Made by a program: the position numbers and the translations under genes. The notes under the pieces are model-generated. The model was not told the origin of the DNA, did no database searches, and saw nothing but the letters and a program-made list of their open reading frames with translations. 64,000 nt of DNA. Origin: Novosphingobium sp049354825. GTDB lineage: Bacteria > Pseudomonadota > Alphaproteobacteria > Sphingomonadales > Sphingomonadaceae. Each line of letters begins with the position of its first letter. Within the stretch, counting starts at the first letter, position 1. Shown here piece by piece: positions 26,258-34,817 of this stretch. The DNA lies in contig NZ_CP186480.1 of NCBI RefSeq assembly GCF_049354825.1, forward strand, positions 1,178,001 through 1,242,000, read 5' to 3'.

Positions 26258-27218
26258 GCTGGCGCAAGGCTGGTACGTCGAGGAAGGGATCGGCGAACAC
26301 CGTGCGATCCTCCTTGCCGCCGGAACGGTGCGCGCCGCGCGGCTAGACTGGCCGGGCCGCGCCGCCGCCGGGCTGGTAACCGAGGCGGTGCTGGCATCGC
26401 GCGCCAAGGGCAGCCCGCGCGGCACCGTCCGGCTGCCGACGGCCGAGAGCGCGCTGGTCGACAAGCTGCCCCCGGCGGCCTCCGAAGGCGCCCCGCTGCG
26501 CGTCGAGATCACGCGCCCGGCGCTGGCTGAAAGCGGGCGCTTCAAGTTGGCCCGCGCCCGCCCGACCACGGCCGCCCCCACCCCCGCCCCGACGCTGGCG
26601 GAGGAACTGGGCGCCCGCGTGGTCGCGTCCTTCCCGGCCGGCACCTGGGAAGACGTGTTTGCCGACGCCTGGAGCGGTTCGATCGGCTTTGCCGGCGGCG
26701 CGCTCGCGATCGCGCCGACCCCGGCGATGACCGTGATCGACATCGACGGCACACTGCCGCCGCGAAACCTGGCGCTGGCCGCCACCGCGCCGCTGGCCGC
26801 CGCACTGCACCGGCTCGACATCGGCGGGTCGGTGGCGATCGATTTTCCCACCCTGTTCGACAAGGACGATCGACGGGCGGTCGACGGGGCGCTGGGTGCC
26901 GCGCTCGCCGAGTGGCCGCACGAGCGCACGGCGATGAACGGCTTCGGACTGGTGCAGCTGGTGGCGCGGCTGGCGCGCGTGCCGCTGCTCCACCGCCTGG
27001 CCTTCGACCGCGCCGGGGCCGCCGCCCGGCTGCTGCTGCGCCGGGCCGAGCGGGTGACCCAGCCCGGTACGCTGCTGCTGACCGCGCATCCAGACGTGCT
27101 GGCCGCGGCCGCCCGCTTCGAAGCCGAGCTGGCACGCCGCACCGGGCGGATCGTGCGCCTTGTCGCCGACCCGGCGCTTGCGCTCGACGCCGGCTTCGCG
27201 CAGGCGGTGGCGGCATGA
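26250..27218 (+). CDS. Truncated RNase E/G-like protein (core domain only)
   Basis: A 322-residue relative of the RNase E/G catalytic region. It starts at TTG 26250 overlapping the maf stop; the peptide MAELAQGWYVEEGIGEHRAILL resembles the family N-terminus. Two acidic sites survive: VIDIDGT (DNase-I-like Asp pair; RNase E has Asp-x-Asn here) and LDIGGSVAIDF. The S1 RNA-binding domain, the Zn-link Cys pair and the C-terminal dimerisation part are not seen, and RNase G is normally near 490 aa. It may be an RNA-processing enzyme with altered chemistry or a non-catalytic binder. The stop overlaps the yacG start as ATGA. Confidence 0.75.
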   Translation: MAELAQGWYVEEGIGEHRAILLAAGTVRAARLDWPGRAAAGLVTEAVLASRAKGSPRGTVRLPTAESALVDKLPPAASEGAPLRVEITRPALAESGRFKLARARPTTAAPTPAPTLAEELGARVVASFPAGTWEDVFADAWSGSIGFAGGALAIAPTPAMTVIDIDGTLPPRNLALAATAPLAAALHRLDIGGSVAIDFPTLFDKDDRRAVDGALGAALAEWPHERTAMNGFGLVQLVARLARVPLLHRLAFDRAGAAARLLLRRAERVTQPGTLLLTAHPDVLAAAARFEAELARRTGRIVRLVADPALALDAGFAQAVAA

Positions 27219-27391
27219 CGACGACCCGCCTCTGCCCGATCTGCCGCAAGCCGCGCGTGGCCGAGCATACCCCGTTCTGCTCGACCCGCTGCCGCGACCG
27301 CGACCTGGTCAAGTGGCTCGACGATGGCTACGCGCTGCCCGGCCCGCCGGCCGACCTGCCCTCGCAGGGCGACGACGACGAAGAGGCCTGA
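27215..27391 (+). CDS. yacG: DNA gyrase inhibitor YacG (zinc-binding)
   Basis: 58-residue zinc protein; the E. coli homologue binds GyrB and inhibits gyrase. The four ligands are Cys7, Cys10, Cys22 and Cys26 (CPIC...CSTRC), followed by the usual RDRDLVKWLDDGY helix and an acidic tail. It overlaps the RNase-like gene by four bases and is last in the infA cluster, about 100 bp before tRNA-Phe. Confidence 0.94.
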   Translation: MTTTRLCPICRKPRVAEHTPFCSTRCRDRDLVKWLDDGYALPGPPADLPSQGDDDEEA

Positions 27392-27411
27392 CGGCTGCGC
27401 CTGATTGGCCC

Positions 27412-27440
27412 TTGCCAAGCCGGACGACCCGCGCCATAGG
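27412..27440 (+). promoter_or_regulatory. Predicted promoter of tRNA-Phe
   Basis: TTGCCA (27412-27417), a 17-bp spacer and CATAGG (27435-27440), 48 nt before the mature tRNA 5' end. The -10-like box lacks T at its last position, as do most other predicted boxes in this window. Confidence 0.4.
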
Positions 27441-27488
27441 CGCGCTTCCAACCGCTCGCCGGTCCGAAAGGACCGTCGCCGCAGCGCT

Positions 27489-27564
27489 GCCCGGGTAGCT
27501 CAGTTGGTAGAGCACATGACTGAAAATCATGGTGTCGGCGGTTCGATTCCGTCCCCGGGCACCA
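27489..27564 (+). tRNA. tRNA-Phe (anticodon GAA)
   Basis: A complete 76-nt cloverleaf: acceptor arms GCCCGGG and CCCGGGC, D arm GCTC/GAGC, anticodon stem CATGA/TCATG around the loop CTGAAAA (anticodon GAA), a GTGTC variable loop, T arm GGCGG/CCGTC with TTCGATT, discriminator A and an encoded CCA end. It is isolated between yacG and the ABC-F gene. Confidence 0.98.
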
Positions 27565-27618
27565 CTGCGTCCGTCCGGTCCCGCAGGTCGCGGTTTGGGT
27601 CGCCGCTTGGGCGATCGT

Positions 27619-27646
27619 TTGAGAAAGCGCCGCGGCGCTGCTAGGG
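27619..27646 (+). promoter_or_regulatory. Predicted ABC-F gene promoter
   Basis: TTGAGA (27619-27624), 16-bp spacer and CTAGGG (27641-27646), with 8 nt to the ATG at 27655. The spacer contains a perfect 14-bp palindrome (AGCGCCG/CGGCGCT, 27626-27639), a plausible operator position, although such palindromes can arise by chance in GC-rich DNA. Confidence 0.4.
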
Positions 27647-27654
27647 GCGCCGCC

Positions 27655-29517
27655 ATGATCTCGGTTCAGAACGTCACGGTCCGCCTCGGCGGTCGCACGA
27701 TCCTCGACGGCGCCTCGGCATCGATCCCGCCCGGCGGGCGCATCGGGCTGATCGGGCGCAACGGCGCCGGCAAGTCCACCTTGATGAAAGTGCTGGTCGG
27801 CGAGCTTGAGCCTGACGACGGCTCGGTCGAGATGCCGCGCCGCACCCGGCTGGGCTACATCGCCCAGGAAGCGCCCAGCGGCACGCAGACGCCGTTCGAC
27901 GCCGTGCTGGCCGCCGACGCCGAGCGCACGCGCCTTCTGGCCGAGGCCGAGACGTGCACCGATCCTGACCGGCTGGGCGACGTCCACGACCGCCTGCTGG
28001 CGATCGATGCGTACTCAGCGCCCTCGCGTGCGGCGATCATCCTGACCGGGCTGGGTTTCGATGCAGCGATGCAGGAAGCCCCGCTCGACAGTTTTTCGGG
28101 CGGCTGGAAGATGCGCGTCGCGCTGGGCGCGCTGCTGTTTTCGGCGCCCGACGTGCTGCTGCTGGACGAACCGTCCAACCACCTCGACCTCGAAGCGACG
28201 CTGTGGCTGGAGAACTTTCTCAAGGCCTATGCCGGGACCGTGATCGTCATCAGCCACGAACGCGACCTGCTCAACAACGTGGTCACCGCGATCCTGCACC
28301 TGCAGGACGGCAAGCTCGCGCTATACCCCGGCGGTTACGATGCGTTCGAGACGCAGCGCGCCGAACGCGCGGCGCAGCTGGCCGCCGCGCGCGAGGCGCA
28401 GGACGCCCAGCGCGCCCGCCTGCAGGACTATGTCGCGCGCAACAGCGCCCGCGCCTCCACCGCCAAACAGGCGCAATCGCGGGCAAAGATGCTGGCCAAG
28501 ATGCAGCCGATCGCCGCGCTGATCGAGGATCCCAGTCTCAGCTTCGACTTTCCCGATCCGGGCGAGATGCGGCCGCCGCTGATCACGCTGGACCTGGCGG
28601 CGGTCGGATACGGTGAAAAGCCGATCCTTCAGCGGCTGAACCTGCGGGTCGATCCCGACGATCGCATCGCCCTGCTGGGCCGCAACGGCAACGGCAAGAC
28701 CACGCTCGCGCGGCTGCTGGCGGCGCAGCTGGCACCGATGGACGGGGCGATGGCGGCATCCGGCAAGATGAAGGTCGGCTATTTCACGCAGTACCAGGTC
28801 GAGGAGCTGGCCGGCGATCACACCCCCCTGGAGCACATGACCCAGGCGCTGAAGGGTGCGAGCCCTGGCACCGTGCGCGCGCAGCTGGGCCGCTTCGGGT
28901 TCAGCGGCCACAAGGCCACCACCAAGGTCGAGAAGCTGTCCGGCGGCGAACGGGCGCGGCTTGCCCTGGCGCTGATCACGCGCGACGCGCCGCACTTGCT
29001 GATCCTCGACGAGCCGACCAACCACCTCGACGTCGATGCGCGCGAGGCGCTGGTCCAGGCGCTCAACGCCTATGACGGCGCGGTCATCCTGATCAGCCAC
29101 GACCGCCACATGGTCGAGCTGACCGCCGACAGGCTGGTGCTGGTCGACGGCGGCACCGCCAGCGACTATCCCGGCTCGATGGAGGACTATATCGATTTCG
29201 TCCTCGGTCGTACCGCGAAGGCGGGCGATGGCCGCGGCGCGCCGAAAAAGGACAAGAAGGCCGGCGCCCGCGACCGCGAGGAGGCCAAGGCCGCGCGAGC
29301 CGCGATTGTCGAGGCCGAACGCGCGGTGGCACGCACGCAGGCGCGCATCGACGCGCTCGACGCGGCCATCATCGACCCCGCCCGGGCGCCGCGCGAACTG
29401 GCCGGTCTCAACGCCGGTGAACTGGCGCGCCGCCGAACCGCGCTGGCCAGCGAGCTGGAGCGTGCTGAAAGCGAGTGGCTGGCTGCAAGCGAGCGGCTTG
29501 AGCAGCGCGCGGCCTGA
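27655..29517 (+). CDS. ABC-F family ATPase (ribosome-associated, Uup/EttA-like)
   Basis: A 620-residue soluble protein with two ABC cassettes and no membrane segments, as expected of ABC-F translation factors. Walker A motifs are GRNGAGKST (about 34-42) and GRNGNGKTT; signatures are FSGGWKMRVAL and LSGGERARLAL; Walker B regions LLLDEPSNHLD and LILDEPTNHLD carry the catalytic Glu. An interdomain linker rich in Ala, Arg and Gln and a C-terminal coiled-coil tail (DREEAKAARAAI onwards) resemble Uup. I chose the ATG at 27655; the frame upstream runs back through the tRNA region. Confidence 0.93.
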   Translation: MISVQNVTVRLGGRTILDGASASIPPGGRIGLIGRNGAGKSTLMKVLVGELEPDDGSVEMPRRTRLGYIAQEAPSGTQTPFDAVLAADAERTRLLAEAETCTDPDRLGDVHDRLLAIDAYSAPSRAAIILTGLGFDAAMQEAPLDSFSGGWKMRVALGALLFSAPDVLLLDEPSNHLDLEATLWLENFLKAYAGTVIVISHERDLLNNVVTAILHLQDGKLALYPGGYDAFETQRAERAAQLAAAREAQDAQRARLQDYVARNSARASTAKQAQSRAKMLAKMQPIAALIEDPSLSFDFPDPGEMRPPLITLDLAAVGYGEKPILQRLNLRVDPDDRIALLGRNGNGKTTLARLLAAQLAPMDGAMAASGKMKVGYFTQYQVEELAGDHTPLEHMTQALKGASPGTVRAQLGRFGFSGHKATTKVEKLSGGERARLALALITRDAPHLLILDEPTNHLDVDAREALVQALNAYDGAVILISHDRHMVELTADRLVLVDGGTASDYPGSMEDYIDFVLGRTAKAGDGRGAPKKDKKAGARDREEAKAARAAIVEAERAVARTQARIDALDAAIIDPARAPRELAGLNAGELARRRTALASELERAESEWLAASERLEQRAA

Positions 29518-29521
29518 CGGC

Positions 29522-30067
29522 GTGGCGCGGACCATCCTGTTCAACAAGCCCTACGGGGTGCTGCCGCAATTCACCGACGAGCGCACGGGCCCGCCGCGAC
29601 CGACGCTGGCGGACTTCATCGACGCGCCCGGCGTCTATCCGGCCGGCCGGCTCGATGCCGACAGCGAGGGCCTGATGGTGCTGACCGACGACGGCCGCCT
29701 GCAGGCCAGGATCGCCGATCCGCGTTTCAAGCTGCCCAAATCCTACCTGGTGCAGGTCGAGGGCGAGCCCGACGAAGCCGCGCTGGAGAACCTGCGCCGC
29801 GGCGTGCGCCTGAAGGACGGCCTGACCCGCCCGGCCCAGGCCGAGTGCATTGCGGCGCCCGACCTGTGGCCGCGCGACCCGCCGATCCGGATGCGGCTGA
29901 CCGTGCCGGACAGCTGGATTCGCGTGACAATCGCCGAGGGGCGCAACCGCCAGGTGCGGCGGATGACCGCGGCGGTCGGGCACCCGACGCTGCGGCTGGT
30001 GCGCTGGTCGGTGGGCGAATGGCAGCTTGGCGACATTGCCCCCGGAACCTGGCGCGACGCCGGCTAG
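29522..30067 (+). CDS. 23S rRNA pseudouridine synthase, RluE/RsuA family
   Basis: 181-residue stand-alone pseudouridine synthase without an S4 domain, most like RluE, which modifies U2457 of 23S rRNA in E. coli. The catalytic Asp45 lies in AGRLDADSEG, and later motifs ITIAEGRNRQVRRM-type (VTIAEGRNRQVRRM) are intact. It begins with GTG at 29522, four bases after the ABC-F stop, so both ribosome-related genes probably share a transcript. Its TAG shares CTAG with the convergent RoxA-like gene. Confidence 0.9.
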   Translation: MARTILFNKPYGVLPQFTDERTGPPRPTLADFIDAPGVYPAGRLDADSEGLMVLTDDGRLQARIADPRFKLPKSYLVQVEGEPDEAALENLRRGVRLKDGLTRPAQAECIAAPDLWPRDPPIRMRLTVPDSWIRVTIAEGRNRQVRRMTAAVGHPTLRLVRWSVGEWQLGDIAPGTWRDAG

Positions 30068-31209
30068 AGGTCGAGGGCCAGCGCGCCTTCGGCAATGAGT
30101 TCGGCCAACAGCGCCATGACCTCGGCATTGTCGGCCACCGCCGGATCCGGCTCGATGGTCGACGCCGCGCAGATCGCCTCGGCAACGCCCGCTGCGGCGC
30201 CGTCGCAATCGTAAGCCTGGCCGTCCACGAACAAGGCCACGCGGCCGGCGCCCTCGCGCACGAAGGCGAAGCGGCTGGCGGGGTTGCGCAGCAGGCCGGT
30301 GCCCGCGGCGATCGCGTCACGCAACGCGTCGGTGCCGGGAACCGTCTCGGGCCGCCAGTCGAGCGCGCTCTTGGGCTCGGTGGTGAAGGCCCCGAACCAG
30401 CGCGCGAAGGCGGCCCGATCACCGACCGGGTCGGTCACCATCCCGTGCAGCTCGGCTAGCGCGTCGGCGCCGATCTCGCCGGCGTTGGCCTGCGGCGCGG
30501 CACCCGGATCGGTGTAGCGATCGTCGTCGCCCAGCCCGTCGACGATCTCGCCGCTCCAGCCCGACACCAGCTCGGCGCGCGACGGCGCGCGAAAGCCGAT
30601 CGAGTATGTCATGCAATCGTCCCCCACGGCGATGCCGTCGTGCGCAAAACCGGGCGGGACGTAAAGGATGTCGCCCGGCTCGAGCACGAATTCGTCGGTC
30701 GGCTCGAATTCGGCGAGCAGGCGCAGTTCGTCGTGGGGCAGCGTCGGCGTGCTGTCGTCGCAGCGCGGCCCGATGCGCCAGCGGCGGCGGCCGAGGCCCT
30801 GGACGAGGAACACGTCGTAGTGGTCGAAATGCGCGCCTACTCCGCCGCCGTCGACCGCGTAGCTGACCATCACGTCGTCGACCCGCCAGTTGGCGACAAA
30901 GCGGAACTGGTCGAGCAGCGCCGCCACTTCGGGAACGTAATGATCGACCGACTGGACCAGCAAGGTCCAGGGTCCGCGTCCCAGGTGGCCGAAGCGTTCG
31001 TCCGCCAGTGGCCCGTGTTCGAGCATCCAGTCGCGATCCTCCTGGCGGATCAGGCGCGAATCTACGCCCTCCTCGCAGGCGAGCCCGGCCAGTTCGTCAG
31101 GGCTGAGAGGATTGTCCCACGCGTCCCATGGGTTGCGGATGAGCAGCGGGCGCTGCTGCCAGGTGTCGCGAAGAAAGCTGCCGCTGTCGAAGTCGCGCAA
31201 GGTCCTCAT
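30064..31209 (-). CDS. Ribosomal-protein arginyl hydroxylase-like JmjC/cupin oxygenase (RoxA/YcfD family)
   Basis: 381-residue Fe(II)/2-oxoglutarate oxygenase. In E. coli, YcfD hydroxylates an Arg of ribosomal protein L16 (uL16). The iron-binding triad is visible as H127-x-D129 (GAHFDHYDVFL) and distal H190 (PPGFAHDG), with the family N-terminus (FLRDTWQQRPLLIRN). Length and a C-terminal winged-helix-like region fit YcfD. The ATG is overlapped by the stop of the hybrid kinase (TGATG), so it is the last gene of a leftward unit RR-KaiC-kinase-RoxA. The link to signalling is unusual. Substrate is inferred from family. Confidence 0.85.
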   Translation of the reverse strand: MRTLRDFDSGSFLRDTWQQRPLLIRNPWDAWDNPLSPDELAGLACEEGVDSRLIRQEDRDWMLEHGPLADERFGHLGRGPWTLLVQSVDHYVPEVAALLDQFRFVANWRVDDVMVSYAVDGGGVGAHFDHYDVFLVQGLGRRRWRIGPRCDDSTPTLPHDELRLLAEFEPTDEFVLEPGDILYVPPGFAHDGIAVGDDCMTYSIGFRAPSRAELVSGWSGEIVDGLGDDDRYTDPGAAPQANAGEIGADALAELHGMVTDPVGDRAAFARWFGAFTTEPKSALDWRPETVPGTDALRDAIAAGTGLLRNPASRFAFVREGAGRVALFVDGQAYDCDGAAAGVAEAICAASTIEPDPAVADNAEVMALLAELIAEGALALDL

Positions 31210-33221
31210 CAGCGGGCCAGCTGCGGCGCGTGGAACCGCAGCTGTTCCTCGATCGCGCGTCCAAGCGCCGCCAGCGAGAACGGCTTGGCCAGCCGCGCCA
31301 CGTCGGCGGCGCTGTCGGTGCCGAGATTGGCGAAGCCGGTGATCATCAGCACCGGCAGGTCGGCCCGCAGGCGCCGCGCTTCGCGCGCAAGGTCGAGGCC
31401 GCTCATCTCGGGCATCAGGTAGTCAGTGACGACGATGTCGAAGCGCTGCGTGCGCAGCAGGGTCAATGCCTCGCGCGCAGAGGCGGCCTCGACCGAACCG
31501 TGGCCCAGTTCGGCCAGCATCGCCGCGGTGCTTTGGCGGACCAGGTCTTCGTCATCGACCAGCAGGACGCGCAGCGCCTGCCCGCCTTGCGGCACGTCCG
31601 CCGCCTCGGCCCGAGGCGCCAGCGCCGCGTCGCTGGCGGCTGGCAACCACAGCGTCGCGGTCGTACCCTCGCCCTGGCCGCTGCGCAGCGCCAGGCGCCC
31701 GCCCGATTGCGCCGCCAGGCCATGCACCATCGAGAGGCCCAGGCCGGTGCCCTTGCCGACGCCCTTGGTGGAGAAGAACGGCTCCACCGCCCGCGCCAGC
31801 GTGACCGCGTCCATGCCGCCGCCGTTGTCGCTGACGCGAACGAGGACATAGGGCCCCGGGGCCACCTCGCCGCCGGCATCGCGAACCTCGGCAAGGTCGA
31901 TGTCAATTGTCAGGCCTCCGCCGGCGGGCATCGCGTCGCGCGCGTTGACCGCCAGGTTGAGCAGCGCAAGTTCCAGCTGGTTGGCATCGACCATCGCGAT
32001 CGCCGGCCCCTCGGCGGCAGCAAATTCCAGCTTGATGGTCGGACCGATCGAGCGCTGGATCAGGTCGACCATTCCCTCGACCAGTTCGGCGATGTCGACC
32101 GGCCGCGCCTCGAGATTCTGGCGCCGCGCAAAGGCGAGCAGCCGGGCGACCAGCGTGCGCGCCCGGTCGGACGCCTTGAGCGCGCCGTCGAGCAGCCGCT
32201 GGGTGCGCTCGTCCGCGGCGCGTCGGCGCAGCATGTCGAGCGTGCCGACGATCGGCGTCAGCAGGTTGTTGAAGTCGTGCGCGACGCCGCCGGTCAGCTG
32301 GCCGAGGGTTTCGAGCTTCTGCGCCTCGTGCAGCTGCGCCATCATCACCTCGCGCTCGCGGGTGCGCTCTTCGACGCGCTTTTCCAGCTCGGCGGTGAAA
32401 TTGCGCAGCGTTTCCTCGGCCGCGCGGCGTTCGCTGATGTCCTGGCTGACGCCGACCAGCCGCACGGTCTTCCCGTCGTCGCCGATCTCGGGCCGGCCGC
32501 GCACTTCGACCCAGTGCTGCGAACCGTCAGGCCAGAGGCAGCGGTATTCGATATCGTAGTCTTCACCGTGTTCCAGCGTCCGCGCCACGGCTTGCTGCAT
32601 CGCCGCAACGTCCTCCGGGTGGATGCTGGCGATAAGGTCTTTGTACGTGAACGGCGCATCGGCGGCGCGCCCGAAATTGGCCTTGTGATCGGCGGACGCC
32701 TCGAGCGTGCGGGTGGCGACGTCGAGCGTCCAGGCGCCCAGCCGGCCGGCGGCCAGCGCGAACCGCAGTTCCTGCTCGCGGTCGCGGATCAGGTGCAGGC
32801 GTTCGCGGGCCTCATACTGGCGCAGCCGGCCGCGCATCGCCGCCTTGGCGATGCTGATCAGCGTGGTGGGATGGAACGGCCGCTCAAGGAACGTGACGTT
32901 GCCGAGAATGTCGAGATAGCGACCGGCTGCCGGGTTACGCTCGATACTGCCGCCGCGCTCGGTCAGGAGGATGAAGGGAAAATCCGACCACTCCTCCTGG
33001 TCGCGAACAAACGCGTCGATCCCGCGCAAGTCGGCGCGGTGGAACGCTTCGTCGGTCACCAGCGCGAAGCCGGCCCCGCCGCGCAGCAGCTGGACAAGGC
33101 AGCCCAGCGTATCGACGATCGTGCTCTCGATTCCGGCGTCGTGCAGCATCGCCGCGGCGACCGCGGCATCGCGGCCGCGCGGCGCCAGGATGACCGCGCG
33201 CTGGGATTGCGTGACATTCAT
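31209..33221 (-). CDS. Hybrid sensor histidine kinase (pseudo-receiver, PAS, HisKA-HATPase, receiver)
   Basis: 670 aa, no membrane segments. Order: an N-terminal receiver-like domain (1-135), a PAS/PAC domain (about 150-265, ending VGVSQDISERR), a coiled-coil linker, HisKA with His315 (GGVAHDFNNLL), HATPase (SDNGGGM, GTGLGLSMVHG) and a C-terminal receiver with Asp600 (VVTDYLMPEMSG) and Lys646 (LAKPF). In the first receiver the acceptor-position Asp57 is kept but the invariant Lys is Arg114 (FLERPF), so it may not switch normally. It overlaps the KaiC-like gene by four bases and the RoxA-like gene by one; all three are likely co-translated. The signal is unknown. Confidence 0.92.
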   Translation of the reverse strand: MNVTQSQRAVILAPRGRDAAVAAAMLHDAGIESTIVDTLGCLVQLLRGGAGFALVTDEAFHRADLRGIDAFVRDQEEWSDFPFILLTERGGSIERNPAAGRYLDILGNVTFLERPFHPTTLISIAKAAMRGRLRQYEARERLHLIRDREQELRFALAAGRLGAWTLDVATRTLEASADHKANFGRAADAPFTYKDLIASIHPEDVAAMQQAVARTLEHGEDYDIEYRCLWPDGSQHWVEVRGRPEIGDDGKTVRLVGVSQDISERRAAEETLRNFTAELEKRVEERTREREVMMAQLHEAQKLETLGQLTGGVAHDFNNLLTPIVGTLDMLRRRAADERTQRLLDGALKASDRARTLVARLLAFARRQNLEARPVDIAELVEGMVDLIQRSIGPTIKLEFAAAEGPAIAMVDANQLELALLNLAVNARDAMPAGGGLTIDIDLAEVRDAGGEVAPGPYVLVRVSDNGGGMDAVTLARAVEPFFSTKGVGKGTGLGLSMVHGLAAQSGGRLALRSGQGEGTTATLWLPAASDAALAPRAEAADVPQGGQALRVLLVDDEDLVRQSTAAMLAELGHGSVEAASAREALTLLRTQRFDIVVTDYLMPEMSGLDLAREARRLRADLPVLMITGFANLGTDSAADVARLAKPFSLAALGRAIEEQLRFHAPQLAR

Positions 33222-34720
33222 TCGCGCGAGAGGGTCGGCCGCCGCGGTTCCATCATGTCGCCGCTGCTGGCCAGGCTCGGCACGCCGCGCAGCACGCCCT
33301 GGAACTGAACCAGCGGCTTGCCCAGGGTAATCCCGTCGGTGCCGATCGTGAACTCGCGGATCGTGTCCTCGTGCGCGCCGGTGCGTTTCTTGACCACCGA
33401 GATCGCGCGGCGGACCCGGCCAGCGGCCTCGAAATAGCGCAGCAGGACGACCGTGTCGGCAAGGTAAGTGACATCGACCGGCGATTTCATGTCGCCGACA
33501 AGGCCGTGCTGGGCCACGGTCAGGAACGTGGTTGCGCCCTGCCGGTTCAGGTACTGCAACAGCTCGTGCATGTGGAGGATCAGCGCCGATTCCTGCGGCA
33601 TCGCGGCGTGATAGCCGTTGAGGCTGTCGATCACGACGGTGCGAGCGCCGTATTTCTCGACGCAGCGGCGCACCCGTTCGGAGAACTCGCCGGGCGAAAG
33701 CTCGGCCGCGTCGACCTGCTCGATCACCAGGCTCCCGGCATCGACCATCGCCTGCAGGTCGATCGCCAGCGCCTTGGCACGGGTAAACAGGAGGCCCAGT
33801 TCTTCGTCGAACACGAACATCGCCGCCTTGCCGCCGCGCTCGATCGCCGACTGGACGAAGCTCAGCACGAACAGCGATTTGCCGGTACCCGCAGGGCCCA
33901 GGATCAGCGCGCTCGATCCCTGGTCGAAACCGCCGCCGAGCAGCGCGTTGAGCTGCTCGCTGTCGGTGGGAACCACGCTGCGATCGAAGGTCGTCTTGTG
34001 GTCGAGCGAGACCAGCCGGGGGAACACCCGCACGCCGCCGGTGGCGATGATGAAATCGTGGTAGCCGCCGCGATAACGCTGGCCGCGGTACTTGAGCACG
34101 CGCATCCGCCGGCGTTCGCCGCCATAGTCGGGCGACATCTCCTCGAGCCGGATCACGCCGTGGGCGACGCTGTGGACGGTCTTGTCGGCCGCTTCGGACG
34201 TCAGGTCGTCAAGCAGCAGCACGGTCGCGCCCTGCCTGGCGAAGTAATGCTTGAGCGCCAGGATCTGGCGGCGATACCGCAGCGAGCTTTGGGCCAGCAG
34301 GCGGATCTCGGACAAGCTGTCGAGCACCACGCGCAGCGGCTGGACCTGCTCATAGACTTCGAAGATGCGCCGGGTGGTCTCGCCCAGTTCCAGGTCGGAA
34401 GAATAGAGCAGGCTCTGCTGCTGCTCCTCGTCGAGCAGGCTTTCCGGCGGGATCAGTTCAAAGATGACAACTTCGCCGGGCAGGGTCCAGCCGTGCGACG
34501 CGACACTGTCGCGCAGCTCTTCCTCGGTTTCCGACAGCGTGATGTAGAGGCAGCGCTCGCCCTTTTCGGCGCCGTCGCGCAGGAACTGCGTGGCGATCGT
34601 GGTCTTGCCGGTGCCGGGATCGCCCTCAAGCAGGAAGACGCGGCCGCGCGTCAGTCCGCCGCCGATAATGGCGTCGAGGCCTTCGACCCCGGTGGCTGCC
34701 TTTTCGGATTTGTACGTCAT
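33218..34720 (-). CDS. KaiC-like two-domain RecA/RAD55 ATPase
   Basis: 500 aa with two tandem KaiC domains. Walker A motifs are GDPGTGKTT (33-41) and GPAGTGKS (275-282); Walker B VVLDSL (131-136) and VVIDSL (362-367). The CII catalytic Glu pair is kept (DEE, 305-307); CI has LSET, one Glu of the pair. At the cyanobacterial S431/T432 phosphosites this protein appears to have Thr418-Tyr419 (my alignment by eye). No kaiA or kaiB is nearby, so a clock is not implied; a phosphorylation- or ATPase-driven switch for the adjacent kinase is a reasonable guess. Four-base overlap with the kinase gene. Confidence 0.9.
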   Translation of the reverse strand: MTYKSEKAATGVEGLDAIIGGGLTRGRVFLLEGDPGTGKTTIATQFLRDGAEKGERCLYITLSETEEELRDSVASHGWTLPGEVVIFELIPPESLLDEEQQQSLLYSSDLELGETTRRIFEVYEQVQPLRVVLDSLSEIRLLAQSSLRYRRQILALKHYFARQGATVLLLDDLTSEAADKTVHSVAHGVIRLEEMSPDYGGERRRMRVLKYRGQRYRGGYHDFIIATGGVRVFPRLVSLDHKTTFDRSVVPTDSEQLNALLGGGFDQGSSALILGPAGTGKSLFVLSFVQSAIERGGKAAMFVFDEELGLLFTRAKALAIDLQAMVDAGSLVIEQVDAAELSPGEFSERVRRCVEKYGARTVVIDSLNGYHAAMPQESALILHMHELLQYLNRQGATTFLTVAQHGLVGDMKSPVDVTYLADTVVLLRYFEAAGRVRRAISVVKKRTGAHEDTIREFTIGTDGITLGKPLVQFQGVLRGVPSLASSGDMMEPRRPTLSRE

Positions 34721-34817
34721 GCCGTCTCGCGCTTGGGAGCGGGCGGGTACGCGGAGGCGAAGTCGTCTGCTCGGATAAAGTCCCCGCGATCATATCGCCG
34801 CAAAGAAGGAAAAGATA

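Noticed and set aside
33218..34720. Circadian clock locus
   Set aside because: No kaiA or kaiB is present and the phosphosite pair differs, so calling it a clock is not justified.
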